A stretch of 64,000 nt of DNA from Glycomyces sp. YM15 (GCF_016918015.1 NZ_JAERMK010000021.1:47305-111304); one strand, 5' to 3'; positions 1-8,826 are shown, counted from the first letter of the stretch. Notes: generated by a model not told the origin, from the letters alone. Program-made: numbers and translations.

Positions 1-2054
1 CCGAGTCCAGGCACGAGCCACGGTTCGTTCTCGAAGAGGGCCTGGACGGCTTCGCGGCGGGCGTCGTCGGGGAAGGGACGGGTGAGGTCGGCGGCCGATA
101 CCGGCCAGTTGCCGGGGCCGGCCGGGAGTTCGCTGGGGCGAGGCGGCGCGGTTGTCGGTGCCGCGGCAGGTACGGCGTTCCCGGAGTTGCGTTGCGGCGC
201 CAGATATTTGATGCCGTCCCAGCTTGAGCCGAGCAGGGTTGCTTTCCCGATGTGGTGCTCAAGCCCGATGTCGGTGAACCCGTCCGGGAGCGGGTGCGTG
301 CGTCCCGCGTTCGCGATGTCAGCTGGCGTCGGGTACGCAGGCGTTCCGAAAGCGGCGCTGCTGGCACGGTCCCGGACCGCTTGGCCCGCAGTGATTTGCG
401 CTTCCATCCAGGCCAGGCCGGCGGTTTCACGGTCGGTTAGCTGGCCGTCGTCGTGCGCGGCCCGCAGCGGCTCCGCTAGTACGTCGAGTTGGCGGACGTG
501 GTTGTCGAGTCGTTCCAGGATGCGTTCGGCGTCGTCTTCGTTCACGAAACCGAATCCGGCGCGAGCCCACGCGTACCCGCCGACGGTGTACCCGGCAGTG
601 AGGGTGAACGCGTTGACGTCGGAGTCTTCGTACCAGTCGAGCAGGCGGCCGTGGAATGCCGACCCGATCCCGTTCCCTCGGTAACCGTCGAAGATGACGA
701 GTTCGTCATGCCGGGCTTCGACTGTGTCGCCGTCGCGGGTGATGCTGTGGTCGAACGAGCCGACGACGTAACCGGGGCCGCGCAGGTCGCCTTTGAAGGA
801 GATGTGTGTATCCGAGATGGTCACGTCCTGCAGGTCGACGGTCACGGGCCCGAACCCGGGCACGTCCAACGGTTCGTCTTCCAGGAGCTCGTGAAGGGCT
901 TCGCGTCGGTCGCTGGGGTTCCACGGCCGGACGAGGTCGGCGGCGGAGACCACCCAGCCGTTCGGGCCTTCCGGCGGTGACTGGTCGGCCATGCCGTCCA
1001 GGTCAGCGTCGAGACTTGTCGCTGGCGCAGTGGGACGCAACGCCTCCAGTTCGGTCAGCGCCTTGGCGGCAGCAGCCGCCGCACGGCGGCCCGTGGACGT
1101 TTCGATCGCGTACGCGGCTTGCCGTTCGAGACGCCGCACGCGCCGTTCGGCTTTGCGGACTTCGGAGGCGGCCGCTGGCTCAGGCTCATCTGGAGTTGGT
1201 GCGGCCGCAGTGGAGGCACGCAGTCGATGCCGGCAGTTCGGGTGGAGCAGGCCAGCCGTGCGCGCCTCGGCGAGCGTGGCCGTCGAGCTGCCCGGTGCGG
1301 TCTGGTCGGCTCCTTCCGGGGTGAGCGCGAGCGTGCGCCCTTCCCAAGGCGCGCAGACGGGGCAGTGCTCCGCTGATACGGACACGGTCACTGAAGCGAC
1401 CCCGCTGCCGGTGAGGACGTGCAAGTACGCGTCGACAGCGGTCGTGCCGCTAGCGGTTCGTGCGGCCATGTCGGCGTACTCGGTCAGTTCCCACGTGCGG
1501 CCGTGGTCGTCAGCGGCCGTTCGCACGCCTTTGGCGAGAAACTGGTCCCAGGCGCGGCCGCGAGCGGCCTCCGGCTCCGGGCTGGCGTTCGCCGCTTCGT
1601 TCACTGCGTGCATGGCGTGTTCAGTGCCCGCGCGAGACGACTCGGCCGCATCCTGCAGCGCGTGCGACAGGTCGCTGGCCGCAGTGCGTACCGCCGCGAG
1701 CTGCGGCACTTGGCGTTGCAACTGGAGGAACGACTGGTGGCTGGAGCCGTCCGCGAACGCCCGCAGGGCCGTCACGTCGTCAGCGTCCAACCCGGTTGCG
1801 GCACCGGGAAGGTCGCGCCCGGCCGCTGCAGCACCGGCTGCCCACGCGCCAACGAGAGCGCGCAGGCACGACAGGTGCAAGCCTTCCAGGTGCCGGGCGC
1901 CGTCCTGGTAGGCACGCAGCATCCCGGAACGGCCCATGGCCGTGCCGTCGCGCAACGCTCCGGTAGCGGCGGCGAGGACCGAGTCAGTGAACGGCACCAG
2001 GTGCGCCGCGACCGGGGCCGCGAACGGTTCCCCAGTGAGACGGGAGACCGGCAT
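1..2054 (-). CDS. Minor head (MuF/gp7-like) protein fused to tandem GNAT-like modules, C-terminus off the window
   Basis: One open frame runs from an ATG at 2054 to the left edge, at least 684 residues with no stop. The first ~290 residues look like an actinophage minor capsid/head-morphogenesis protein, with CPVCAPWEGR near residue 231 and AGLLHPNCRHRLR near residue 270. From ~368 a second module begins (VSAADLVRPW) and leads into a GNAT-type acetyl-CoA signature, YRGNGIGSAF near 455, then GGYAWARAGFGF near 495. A second copy of the module opening (VSAADLTRPF, residues ~645 on) starts before the edge. The start overlaps the portal stop (ATGA), so translation is probably coupled. Known: MuF-type proteins enter capsids and can carry enzymatic C-termini. 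Inferred: the GNAT-like modules may be packaged. All forward-strand frames here are shadows. Confidence 0.8.
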   Translation of the reverse strand, partial: MPVSRLTGEPFAAPVAAHLVPFTDSVLAAATGALRDGTAMGRSGMLRAYQDGARHLEGLHLSCLRALVGAWAAGAAAAGRDLPGAATGLDADDVTALRAFADGSSHQSFLQLQRQVPQLAAVRTAASDLSHALQDAAESSRAGTEHAMHAVNEAANASPEPEAARGRAWDQFLAKGVRTAADDHGRTWELTEYADMAARTASGTTAVDAYLHVLTGSGVASVTVSVSAEHCPVCAPWEGRTLALTPEGADQTAPGSSTATLAEARTAGLLHPNCRHRLRASTAAAPTPDEPEPAAASEVRKAERRVRRLERQAAYAIETSTGRRAAAAAAKALTELEALRPTAPATSLDADLDGMADQSPPEGPNGWVVSAADLVRPWNPSDRREALHELLEDEPLDVPGFGPVTVDLQDVTISDTHISFKGDLRGPGYVVGSFDHSITRDGDTVEARHDELVIFDGYRGNGIGSAFHGRLLDWYEDSDVNAFTLTAGYTVGGYAWARAGFGFVNEDDAERILERLDNHVRQLDVLAEPLRAAHDDGQLTDRETAGLAWMEAQITAGQAVRDRASSAAFGTPAYPTPADIANAGRTHPLPDGFTDIGLEHHIGKATLLGSSWDGIKYLAPQRNSGNAVPAAAPTTAPPRPSELPAGPGNWPVSAADLTRPFPDDARREAVQALFENEPWLVPGL

Positions 2055-3586
2055 CAGGCCCCGGTGAAACTGCCCGGGTCACCGATCGGGCCAAGGCCGC
2101 GCTCAGCGGCGACCGCGGCAGCTTCCGCGTCGACTTGCTCAGCGGTCCAGTCCGGGTGGAGGAGGGCCACGCGGGTGCGCACTGACGTTGCTTCGGCAAT
2201 GTTGAGCGCCTGGAGCGTCTGCGCGTCCTCCAGTGCGGAGTTCGGGACCGCGTCAGCAAAGTCGACGAGGACCGGGCCGGGCTCGGGGGCGGCGTCCGCA
2301 CCGAACACGGCGCGCGTGACGTCCATGAGCGCTTGCGTGATCTGCGCGAGCGGCGGCGCGACATACCGGGTCATCTTCGCGCGCGTGGCGAGCGACGCGG
2401 ACTGGCGGGCGCGGAACTCCGTCGCCGTCACGGCCGCGGGCCCTTCCGATTCGTGCCCGAACGACGCAGGCGAATACCCGGCTTTGCGAAGGATCTGATG
2501 CATGAGTTCACGAGCGGTCCGCGAGTGCTCCTCAACGCGGATCGCGAACTGCGTCGCGGTGATCTGCGGGCCGCCATCCGAGGACGGCAGCATCCGCAGC
2601 GGCGTGAACACTTCCTGGTCGGCGTGCCACGTGGCGCCTTCACCGGGCGCGCCGGGACGCAGATAGTCGTGGGGGACCATGAGGCGGGCTTTGCCCAGCC
2701 GCAAGTCCCGCATCCACGACGACCACGTTTCGTCGAACGCGTCCAGGAGCGGTTCCGAACCGGCAATGTCAGCGCGGCCGAGCCCGGCCGCGGTCGGCAC
2801 GTGCCGCCACAGCGGAGCCGGGCGGACGTTCGGCAGGTACGCGATCGCGAGACCGGTCGTCCCGGTCGCCACGGCCGCTTCACGTTCCGAACCGGTCGCG
2901 AGGCCCGCAGTGACGGGGTGCGCGGTGAGCGGCAGCTGCCGGCCCAGGCGAGTAGCGGTGCCTTTGTACAGGCCGTGGAGGATGACGCCCGGCTCGTACC
3001 GTTCCAAATGCCGGATGACGGTCGAACCGTCGTGCTCGAGGACGGTGGGGACGGTGACGGCCGCAAGGCGTCCCCATCGCCATTCAGGAAAGGCCCGGTC
3101 GGCGTCGACCGTGTCCAGCCACGCTTCACCGGCAACGTTCCGGTCCCAGCAGATCCGCAGGAACACGCCGCCGAGCGCCGACTTTGCTTCGCCGGCTTCC
3201 ATGAGCGTGGCCGCGAGGCCGCCCGCCATCCGGTCGGCAAGCCACGCGGTCGCTTCGGGGTTTCCGGTGACGGTGAGCGTCGGCGGTTTCGCGAACAGGA
3301 GCTCCGCTGACTTCGCGGCGATGTCGGCGGCGAGCGGCACGTGCAGTTTCGTTCGCTGCTCGCCCACGGGGAGAGGCTGGCCCCACCACATGCGCGCGAG
3401 GGTCCCCTGGACGCCGCCGCGGTACTGCGCCGGGTGGTTGTTCAGGGTCGTGGAAGCCTGACCGCCGTAGATCGAGGCCAGGGCCTCAGCGTCACCGGAC
3501 CACCAGGCGCCCCATTCGGCGTGTTTGACGCGGACAGGTTCGAGCGCTTTCGGCGGCCACGGTTGATCGGCGGTAGGCAGCGGCAT
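2054..3586 (-). CDS. Phage portal protein (SPP1 gp6-like)
   Basis: The 510-residue product has the length and make-up of actinophage portals. It has an N-terminal region rich in Trp and Pro, a central stretch with HLERYEPGVILHGLYKG typical of the portal core, and a C-terminal helical part (VTATEFRARQSASLATRAKM) matching the crown and stem region of these proteins. The portal is the dodecameric ring at the capsid vertex through which DNA is packaged. It lies between the DNA methyltransferase and the minor head gene, the usual terminase-portal-MuF order with one insertion. A GGAG sits about 10 bases before the ATG at 3586. Family assignment rests on recognised sequence style and context. Confidence 0.88.
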   Translation of the reverse strand: MPLPTADQPWPPKALEPVRVKHAEWGAWWSGDAEALASIYGGQASTTLNNHPAQYRGGVQGTLARMWWGQPLPVGEQRTKLHVPLAADIAAKSAELLFAKPPTLTVTGNPEATAWLADRMAGGLAATLMEAGEAKSALGGVFLRICWDRNVAGEAWLDTVDADRAFPEWRWGRLAAVTVPTVLEHDGSTVIRHLERYEPGVILHGLYKGTATRLGRQLPLTAHPVTAGLATGSEREAAVATGTTGLAIAYLPNVRPAPLWRHVPTAAGLGRADIAGSEPLLDAFDETWSSWMRDLRLGKARLMVPHDYLRPGAPGEGATWHADQEVFTPLRMLPSSDGGPQITATQFAIRVEEHSRTARELMHQILRKAGYSPASFGHESEGPAAVTATEFRARQSASLATRAKMTRYVAPPLAQITQALMDVTRAVFGADAAPEPGPVLVDFADAVPNSALEDAQTLQALNIAEATSVRTRVALLHPDWTAEQVDAEAAAVAAERGLGPIGDPGSFTGA

Positions 3587-3623
3587 GAGCGAAGGTCTCC
3601 ATATGCAGTTGTGTGGCAGGTCG

Positions 3624-4472
3624 TCAGCGGACGCGTGCAGTTCCGGCCGGAGGTGGCGGCGTCAACCGGCGGCGCATGAGGTCGACGTACTCGGGGTGGA
3701 TGTCGACGCCCGTGAAAGCCCGGTCTTCAATGAGTGCGGCAACGCCGGTGGAGCCCGAACCGGCGAACGGGTCGAGAACGCGGCCATCGGGCGGGCAGAT
3801 ATAGCGGAGGATCCATCCGGCGAGCGCAGGAGGGAACGGCGCGGGATGCGCTACGTCGTCACCAGTGATGTTCTGGCCCAGGCGGAAGCGGGCAATGTCG
3901 ATGCCGCGTGAGATCGGATGCGGAACGTACGGTTTCGCACGCAGCTTGTGGCCGCCGTACCCGTTGCGGAACAAGCGGCCCTGCATTTTGAACGGCTGCG
4001 TTTGCGGCCTGCCGTTCCCGCGCGGGTCGCACCACGGGCGGGTGGTGCCGGGAGCGAACCAGAGAATGTGTTCCCATGACCGTCTGGGCCGGTCGTTCGG
4101 CGCGGTCGGCATGCCGGAGCCTTTGTCCCAGATCCACTCGTCAATTTCCGCCCAGCCGCGTGCACGCAGTTCCAAACGCGTCCGCAGGACATAGTCGGAG
4201 AGCTGCCCGTTGCGAATGTGCGGGCGGATCACAAGCGCTACGGAAGCGCGCGGTGTCAACGCGGTCCGGGCGGCGTCGAGCCGGTCGGCCAGCCACGCCG
4301 GGTACTCGGCTTCGTCGACGCCGCCGTAGGAGTCTCGGCGCTGCTGCGCGTACGGAGGGGACGTGACGATGCAGTCCACACTGCCGGCTGTCAGCTGGGG
4401 GAGTACGTCAAGCGCGTCACCGCAGTGGAGGTTGATCGCGGCCACGGGATCCTTCAACGCTGTGAGGAACAT
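3624..4472 (-). CDS. DNA methyltransferase, beta-class (N4-cytosine or N6-adenine)
   Basis: The product has 282 residues. The catalytic motif TSPPYAQQ is at about residues 35-42 and the SAM-binding motif DPFAGSGSTG at about 231-240, followed by GVDIHPEYV. The order catalytic motif then SAM motif marks a beta-class enzyme. SPPY is more common in N4-cytosine methylases, but N6-adenine cannot be excluded. It probably modifies the phage's own DNA against host restriction. No cognate endonuclease lies beside it. It sits between large terminase and portal in the leftward packaging block, where actinophages often carry such solitary methylases. Confidence 0.9.
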   Translation of the reverse strand: MFLTALKDPVAAINLHCGDALDVLPQLTAGSVDCIVTSPPYAQQRRDSYGGVDEAEYPAWLADRLDAARTALTPRASVALVIRPHIRNGQLSDYVLRTRLELRARGWAEIDEWIWDKGSGMPTAPNDRPRRSWEHILWFAPGTTRPWCDPRGNGRPQTQPFKMQGRLFRNGYGGHKLRAKPYVPHPISRGIDIARFRLGQNITGDDVAHPAPFPPALAGWILRYICPPDGRVLDPFAGSGSTGVAALIEDRAFTGVDIHPEYVDLMRRRLTPPPPAGTARVR

Positions 4473-4522
4473 CCGGAGCGGCGTGCCGCTGCCCGGGTGC
4501 TCGTTGTTGGTGAACTGGCTTC

Positions 4523-5101
4523 GTGAACTGGAATGCCCTCGCGGCTGCTGCGAGTCTCGTTGCCGCTCTTGCTGCTGTCGCGTCCGTATGGTTCACGGCG
4601 CGAATGGCGGTGCTTGCCGCCCGGGAGCGGGACGCGGCGGTGCTCGCGGAACGTGACCGGCGGCAGCCGTACGTGCACGCTGACGTTCGCGCGATCGCCG
4701 ACCGGCTTGCGGTCGTTGTCACGAACTCGGGGCCGACCGTGGCCATGCGCGTCGCGGTCTACTTCGACCCGCCGATCGTCCGGGTGCGGCCAGGCGCGTA
4801 CGAGATCGTGCACCGGCTACCAGTCGGCATGGTGCCGCCCGGTGCCCCGCGTGTCTTCCCGCTGGCGGCCGCAGGCCGATACTTCGCCGACCCGGTAGCG
4901 CCGAGGCGGTTCCACGTGACCGTGTGCGGCCGCGGCCCGGACGGGCCGATACCGGCCGTGTCGTACCCCGTAGACGCGATGGCGTTGCGCCAGACCGTTC
5001 TCGAGCGGCGCCACGGTGAGCCCGAAGTCGGGTCGACGTGGCCCGCGTTCGACACGGGAATCGACGGCTTCGGTAGTGAACAGAGGCGCGGGCTTGTGTG
5101 A
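4523..5101 (+). CDS. Small single-pass membrane protein, unknown function
   Basis: A GTG at 4523 opens a 192-residue frame. Residues ~5-24 (ALAAAASLVAALAAVASVWF) are a clear hydrophobic segment followed by a charged stretch (ARERDAAVLAERDRRQ) that is probably helical. The remainder looks like a soluble beta-rich domain (VVVTNSGPTVAMRVAVYF). I do not recognise a named family, although similar one-helix proteins occur in actinophages. It is the only rightward gene inside the leftward packaging block, divergent from the methyltransferase and convergent with terL, from whose stop it is separated by two bases. Confidence 0.6.
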   Translation: MNWNALAAAASLVAALAAVASVWFTARMAVLAARERDAAVLAERDRRQPYVHADVRAIADRLAVVVTNSGPTVAMRVAVYFDPPIVRVRPGAYEIVHRLPVGMVPPGAPRVFPLAAAGRYFADPVAPRRFHVTVCGRGPDGPIPAVSYPVDAMALRQTVLERRHGEPEVGSTWPAFDTGIDGFGSEQRRGLV

Positions 5102-5103
5102 CC

Positions 5104-6363
5104 TCAGACGTTCACGAGTTCGGGCTTCCCTGGCGGTTCAGGCTCGGCCGGTTCGCGAAGCCTGCCGTTCCACACGCCCCGGGTCGTGAACACGGCGTAC
5201 CGCGCGGCGTCAACACCGTGATCGTCAACCTTCAACGGTGTCTCGATCCCCAACTGCATTTGCTTCGGATCCCACGAGTACGACGCGAGCTCGTCAATGA
5301 GCGCGTCACAGGAGACGTGCACACGCAGCCGGTCGGTCGCGATCAGGGAAGCGAACGTTCGGATGCCGTCAGCGACCGCGTTGTCAGCACGGACGGGCGT
5401 GAGGAGGTCTTCGTTCAACTGCGTGATGAACGACGCCGCGGACGGGTCCACGATCACCCACGGGTCGCCGAACTTCCCGGCGGCCATCCACGACCGGAGC
5501 CGACGCGAGTACTCAGCGTCCGTGAGCTGCCGCTGTTCGTCTTTCGACGCCCACCGCCACTCGGAGGCGATGTGGAGGCGCTGGTCAGCGCCGAGGCCGA
5601 GCGCGACCGCGGCGAAGTCGTTCTTCGTGCCGTAGTCGACGCCGATGCTGACCCATTCGGTGATAGCCGGCAGTTCCGTCGTGACGTGCACGTCGGGGTT
5701 CCACGCGTCGAAGATCGCGCCGGAGGCGACGACCCACGCACCGTCGATGAAGCGTTTGCGCCACAAGCCGGTGTATTCGGCTTTGAGTGCGGCAACGTAA
5801 TCGGACGGGAGGGACGGGTTGTCGGCCAGGCGGAACTGGAACCGGGCGAGCGACAGTTCACCGGCCCGGTCAAGGAACCCGGTTTTCAGCCAGTGTTTCG
5901 GCCCGTCCGGGTTCGTGGTCGCCAACAGGCGTGCACCGGGGACGCTCAACCTGGCGAGGAGCTGCCGGAAGAACGCTTCCGGGACGAGAGTCGCTTCGTC
6001 GACGTACGCCAAGTACGCCGTCATGCCGCGGATTTTCTCTTCCGCTCTCGCATCGTTCGCGCCGACGAGATGCACCGTCCGGCCGAGGATCTTCGCCGTT
6101 CCGGCACCGGTCGTGTGCTTGACCGTGAGCGCGGCAGGCCCGAACAGGGTGACATCCTGCAGAGGCGTGAGCACGTTCCGCTCGATCGCCTGCAGGGTCT
6201 TGCCGCTGATGACGATCAGGCCCTGTTCGGGCGCGGCGGCGACCGCGAGGAGGAACGCGAGCAGGCTCGCGATCGTCTTCCCACTTCGAACGGCGCCGTC
6301 CCACACGTTGATGCGGGCGGTGGCGTCACGAATCGATGTGAGCTGTTTCGGGCTGAGCAGCAA
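5104..6363 (-). CDS. terL: Terminase large subunit
   Basis: This is the motor ATPase and nuclease that packages phage DNA. With the TTG at 6363 as start the product is 419 residues, the normal size. The open frame extends upstream to 6717, but that part is antisense-like sequence overlapping terS. Seen: Walker A in WDGAVRSGKTIAS (residues ~18-30), Walker B YLAYVDEAT (~114-122), and the RNase H-like nuclease acids in GVDYGTKND (~239), IVDPSAA (~300) and DDHGVDAARY (~380). All key residues are intact. It overlaps the end of terS by 38 bases in another frame. The exact start is uncertain because no strong ribosome site is seen. Confidence 0.92.
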   Translation of the reverse strand: MLLSPKQLTSIRDATARINVWDGAVRSGKTIASLLAFLLAVAAAPEQGLIVISGKTLQAIERNVLTPLQDVTLFGPAALTVKHTTGAGTAKILGRTVHLVGANDARAEEKIRGMTAYLAYVDEATLVPEAFFRQLLARLSVPGARLLATTNPDGPKHWLKTGFLDRAGELSLARFQFRLADNPSLPSDYVAALKAEYTGLWRKRFIDGAWVVASGAIFDAWNPDVHVTTELPAITEWVSIGVDYGTKNDFAAVALGLGADQRLHIASEWRWASKDEQRQLTDAEYSRRLRSWMAAGKFGDPWVIVDPSAASFITQLNEDLLTPVRADNAVADGIRTFASLIATDRLRVHVSCDALIDELASYSWDPKQMQLGIETPLKVDDHGVDAARYAVFTTRGVWNGRLREPAEPEPPGKPELVNV

Positions 6364-6805
6364 GATCAGTAGGGGCGGAGCTATTGAGTTGTGCCGCCAG
6401 GCCCTCGAGGAGGGACGTGGCGTGTTCAAGTCCGGGGCCGTCGCCGCCGACGAGCGACAGGTACCGGTCGACCGTGGTCGCGTACAACCGGATGAGGTCG
6501 CGGGCTTCAAGCTCGTCAATGCGGGAGCGCAGCTTCGTGAGGACTTCCGTGGCGGTGTCCAAAGCGACGTTCGCGGCACGGCCGCGTGCGGACCCGGGCA
6601 CGGCCGCTTCAGCGGCCGTGAGGAGGGTGATGCCGGCGCGGCGGGCAATGTTCGAAACGGTCGTGGGGGCGACGCCGTGCCGTTTCGCGATTTCGTTCCT
6701 GGAGAACGCCCGCTCACGCAAGTCGGCGAGGATGGCGTCTCGTTTCGCTGCGGGAAGGCCAGGGTTCACGGGCTTCTCCCTTGCGCGATATTGAGTTGTG
6801 GGCAC
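6326..6805 (-). CDS. terS: Terminase small subunit (HTH DNA-binding)
   Basis: The 159-residue product starts at a GTG. Residues ~18-50 (KRDAILADLRERAFSRNEIAKRHGVAPTTVSNIARRAG) form a helix-turn-helix typical of small terminases, which recognise the packaging site. A helical oligomerisation part follows (VLTKLRSRIDELEARDLIRLYATTVDRYLSL). It immediately precedes and overlaps terL, the normal order. It is the first gene of the leftward block, so its promoter should lie in the divergent region to its right. Confidence 0.85.
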   Translation of the reverse strand: MPTTQYRAREKPVNPGLPAAKRDAILADLRERAFSRNEIAKRHGVAPTTVSNIARRAGITLLTAAEAAVPGSARGRAANVALDTATEVLTKLRSRIDELEARDLIRLYATTVDRYLSLVGGDGPGLEHATSLLEGLAAQLNSSAPTDLAAQPETAHIDS

Positions 6806-7065
6806 ACTTCCGGCCAGCGAGAGAACACTATCGTGGCAGACGCGAGAACGCCAAAAAGTTCATCACCAACTATGTTGGGCAGCAAAAACAGTCGCGTTTA
6901 TCAACCAATGTGGACGATGGTTGACGACAATGGAGGTCGATTTCACGTTCGACGCTGGTTGCGGTCGCGCTTGGCAAGCCCTACGGTTGGCAGCGCCGTA
7001 CGGTGACCGTGACGCCACGCAAATGGCGTTGAGGTTGCTTCGACTCCTCTCGAGAAAGGCTGCGC
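6806..7065. promoter_or_regulatory. Divergent control region between packaging block and early genes, with a 7-base inverted repeat
   Basis: No gene is seen here. The stretch is more AT-rich than its surroundings and separates leftward terS from the rightward HTH gene, so promoters for both directions are expected. TCAACCA at 6901-6907 and TGGTTGA at 6918-6924 form a perfect inverted repeat with a 10-base spacer, the form of an operator. A TTGACGACA stretch overlaps the right arm at 6921. Assigning this operator to the neighbouring triple-HTH protein is inference only. Confidence 0.45.
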
Positions 7066-7803
7066 ATGCGATCCCCCCGCCGCGTCACGTTCGTCGACGC
7101 CCGCCGCCGCGCCCGGCGTCGACCCGGCACGACAAAGGGCACAGTCCTTACCCGCACCGTTCCCCCTGCCAAACCGACGACCGGGCCTGAACGGCAACGG
7201 CCACCCGCGACGACACTCCCAGCTGACGTCGTAGCCATCCTTTTCGAACACCTGCGCTCCGGCACCACCATCAAAGACGCCGCCGCGGCCGCCGGCACCG
7301 ACTACTCGACTGTCTACAAGTCCGCCCAGCGTGACACCGCGTTCAAATCCCGGCTGGACGCCGCCCGTGCGGAAGGCAGGTACCGACGCACACCGATCCT
7401 CAACGCCGACGTCCAGGACCGGATCATCAACCTGCTGCGCGTGGGCCTGTCGGTGCAGAAAGCAGCAATCGCGGTCGGCCACTACCCCGCGCAGGTGCAC
7501 AAGCTCGCCCAGCAGAGCCTACGGTTCCGTGCCCGCATGGAGGAAGCGCGAACCGCTGCGGCGTCACGAGCGACCGTGACCCTCACTGCACTTGCCGACC
7601 CGGACACTGTCACAGTGGTCGACGCGGGAACGGCGGCGTTCCTTCGGGCGAACCCTGATGTGGCCGACCGGATCATGCAAGTCCTCGTCGCGGGCGGCAC
7701 GCTCGCTGAAGCCTGCAAGGCCGCGCGCATCACGCCAGCGCAACTCGATGAGGCACGGAACGCCGACTCGGTCTTGCACGCGCCGCTGCAGGCCGCCGAA
7801 TAG
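7066..7803 (+). CDS. DNA-binding protein with three helix-turn-helix repeats
   Basis: The product has 245 residues. After a basic N-terminus (RSPRRVTFVDARRRARRR) three similar units appear: ADVVAILFEHLRSGTTIKDAA (from ~54), ADVQDRIINLLRVGLSVQKAA (from ~113), and DVADRIMQVLVAGGTLAEACK (from ~196). Each has the pattern helix, G-T/S turn, A-A helix, then a recognition-like helix. The units resemble the HTH of terminase small subunits and transposases. It is the first rightward gene beyond the divergent control region, so it could be a regulator of the early operon. Function is inferred from fold and position only. Confidence 0.65.
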   Translation: MRSPRRVTFVDARRRARRRPGTTKGTVLTRTVPPAKPTTGPERQRPPATTLPADVVAILFEHLRSGTTIKDAAAAAGTDYSTVYKSAQRDTAFKSRLDAARAEGRYRRTPILNADVQDRIINLLRVGLSVQKAAIAVGHYPAQVHKLAQQSLRFRARMEEARTAAASRATVTLTALADPDTVTVVDAGTAAFLRANPDVADRIMQVLVAGGTLAEACKAARITPAQLDEARNADSVLHAPLQAAE

Positions 7804-7947
7804 CGATCACCGATCACATTCTGGAGGTCCTGCGCTCCCTTTGCGCTAAACCAGGCAGTCGCGCCAAACGATAGAATGAAGACCTCCTGACATCCCGACT
7901 GACCTGGAGTGAGACGTGCGCGAGACACCAGCAGCAAGGCGGATTTG

Positions 7948-8262
7948 ATGCTCGCTCCGACGCCGAACGTTGTCCTCTGGCCGGACGCTGCAAGGTTCCC
8001 TGCTGACACGCGGCATGCGCTCGCGGCCGCGTTTCGAACCGCTGGGTACACACTTGCCGTACAGGAACTCGCAATTGACGACCAGGTGGCGCAGATCGAC
8101 TCGGATCTCCCGACCTGGGCGGCCGTGACCGTGTACAAGACCGGTGCGGCCCACTCGTTCACTGGCGCATCGCCGCAGGGCCTTGCCCGTGAGCTTGCCG
8201 CGTTCATCGACAACGAGCGATACCCCACGTCTGGGAGCCATCCTGGAGACCTCCGAGCATGA
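7948..8262 (+). CDS. Hypothetical protein
   Basis: The product has 104 residues and is not recognised. The ATG at 7948 was preferred over the GTG at 7909 because AAGGCGG lies six bases before it. The protein starts with NVVLWPDAARFP and is acidic in its second half, with no membrane segment. Its stop overlaps the start of the next tiny frame (ATGA), which indicates coupling. The preceding 145 bases hold no other gene. Confidence 0.55.
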   Translation: MLAPTPNVVLWPDAARFPADTRHALAAAFRTAGYTLAVQELAIDDQVAQIDSDLPTWAAVTVYKTGAAHSFTGASPQGLARELAAFIDNERYPTSGSHPGDLRA

Positions 8263-8339
8263 CCGACTCCGCGAACCGGCCTGACCGGATCGTTCCCTGG
8301 CCCGCAGCGGCCGAGTTCTTCTCCTTCATCCACCGTTAG
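8259..8339 (+). CDS. Very small protein or remnant (26 aa)
   Basis: An ATG at 8259 overlaps the previous stop and opens a 26-codon frame ending at TAG 8337-8339. Its sequence RIVPWPAAAEFFSF echoes the VVLWPDAARFP opening of the gene before it, which suggests a truncated duplicate of that gene. It may be real and coupled or a leftover. There is no other evidence. Confidence 0.3.
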   Translation: MTDSANRPDRIVPWPAAAEFFSFIHR

Positions 8340-8351
8340 GGAAACAGGACT

Positions 8352-8789
8352 ATGTACAGCCCTTGGGAAATCTGTGTCGACGCACTCGCGCCCGTCAACG
8401 TCGACGAACTGTTCCGAGCCGCAGCCGCCGCTGTGAACGCGCCTGAACCGCTCGACATCGGCGAAGAGACTGGACGAATGACGGCACGGCTCGAGCTGCC
8501 AGCCGGGGCAGTGACGCTGGCGCTGGAACACCGAGGCGGCGAACCGATGAGCGACGGCAAAGGCAAATACCGCATCGACGACGGCGAGATGGAGCCTTTC
8601 GGGCCGTTCTGGGCACGTGTCGCTCTGCTGCCCACGTACGTTTCTGAAGGCCACCTCAGCGCCCGGTTCGTCGTCGATGTCACCGGCTGGCTTGACGACC
8701 ACGGCATCGGATGGGCGTGGCGGTCGCTGTCAGACCCGCGCCGGGAGACTCGCACGAGTCTCGAAGCGCTGCAATACCTTGCGGACTAG
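8352..8789 (+). CDS. Hypothetical protein, paralogue of the gene at 11535
   Basis: The product has 145 residues and no named family. It shares a layout with the product at 11535-12002: an N-terminal DALAPVNVDELFRAAAAA segment (cf. TLSPADPAALWAAAV), a central L-x-LPAG region, and a C-terminal W-LDDHGIGWAWRSL segment (cf. FTAEDIDWCWMWSG) ending in L-L-AD. The conserved tryptophans near the C-terminus are the best marker. It is probably cytosolic. The two copies lie 3 kb apart, separated by leftward genes. Confidence 0.65.
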   Translation: MYSPWEICVDALAPVNVDELFRAAAAAVNAPEPLDIGEETGRMTARLELPAGAVTLALEHRGGEPMSDGKGKYRIDDGEMEPFGPFWARVALLPTYVSEGHLSARFVVDVTGWLDDHGIGWAWRSLSDPRRETRTSLEALQYLAD

Positions 8790-8826
8790 AACCGGCGCTT
8801 TCGCTTGAACGACGAAGGAGGCGGGA

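Noticed and set aside
82..1966. Several forward-strand open frames (up to 359 aa) across the left edge
   Set aside because: A leftward frame covers the whole stretch without a stop and contains head-protein and GNAT motifs; the forward frames are Arg/Ser-rich shadows.
5098..6372. 424-codon forward frame opposite terL
   Set aside because: It lacks any motif; terL on the reverse strand is complete with Walker and nuclease residues.
6364..6717. N-terminal extension of terL up to 6717
   Set aside because: The extension overlaps terS, is rich in Pro, Ser and Arg, and terminase family sequences start near SPKQLTSIRD.
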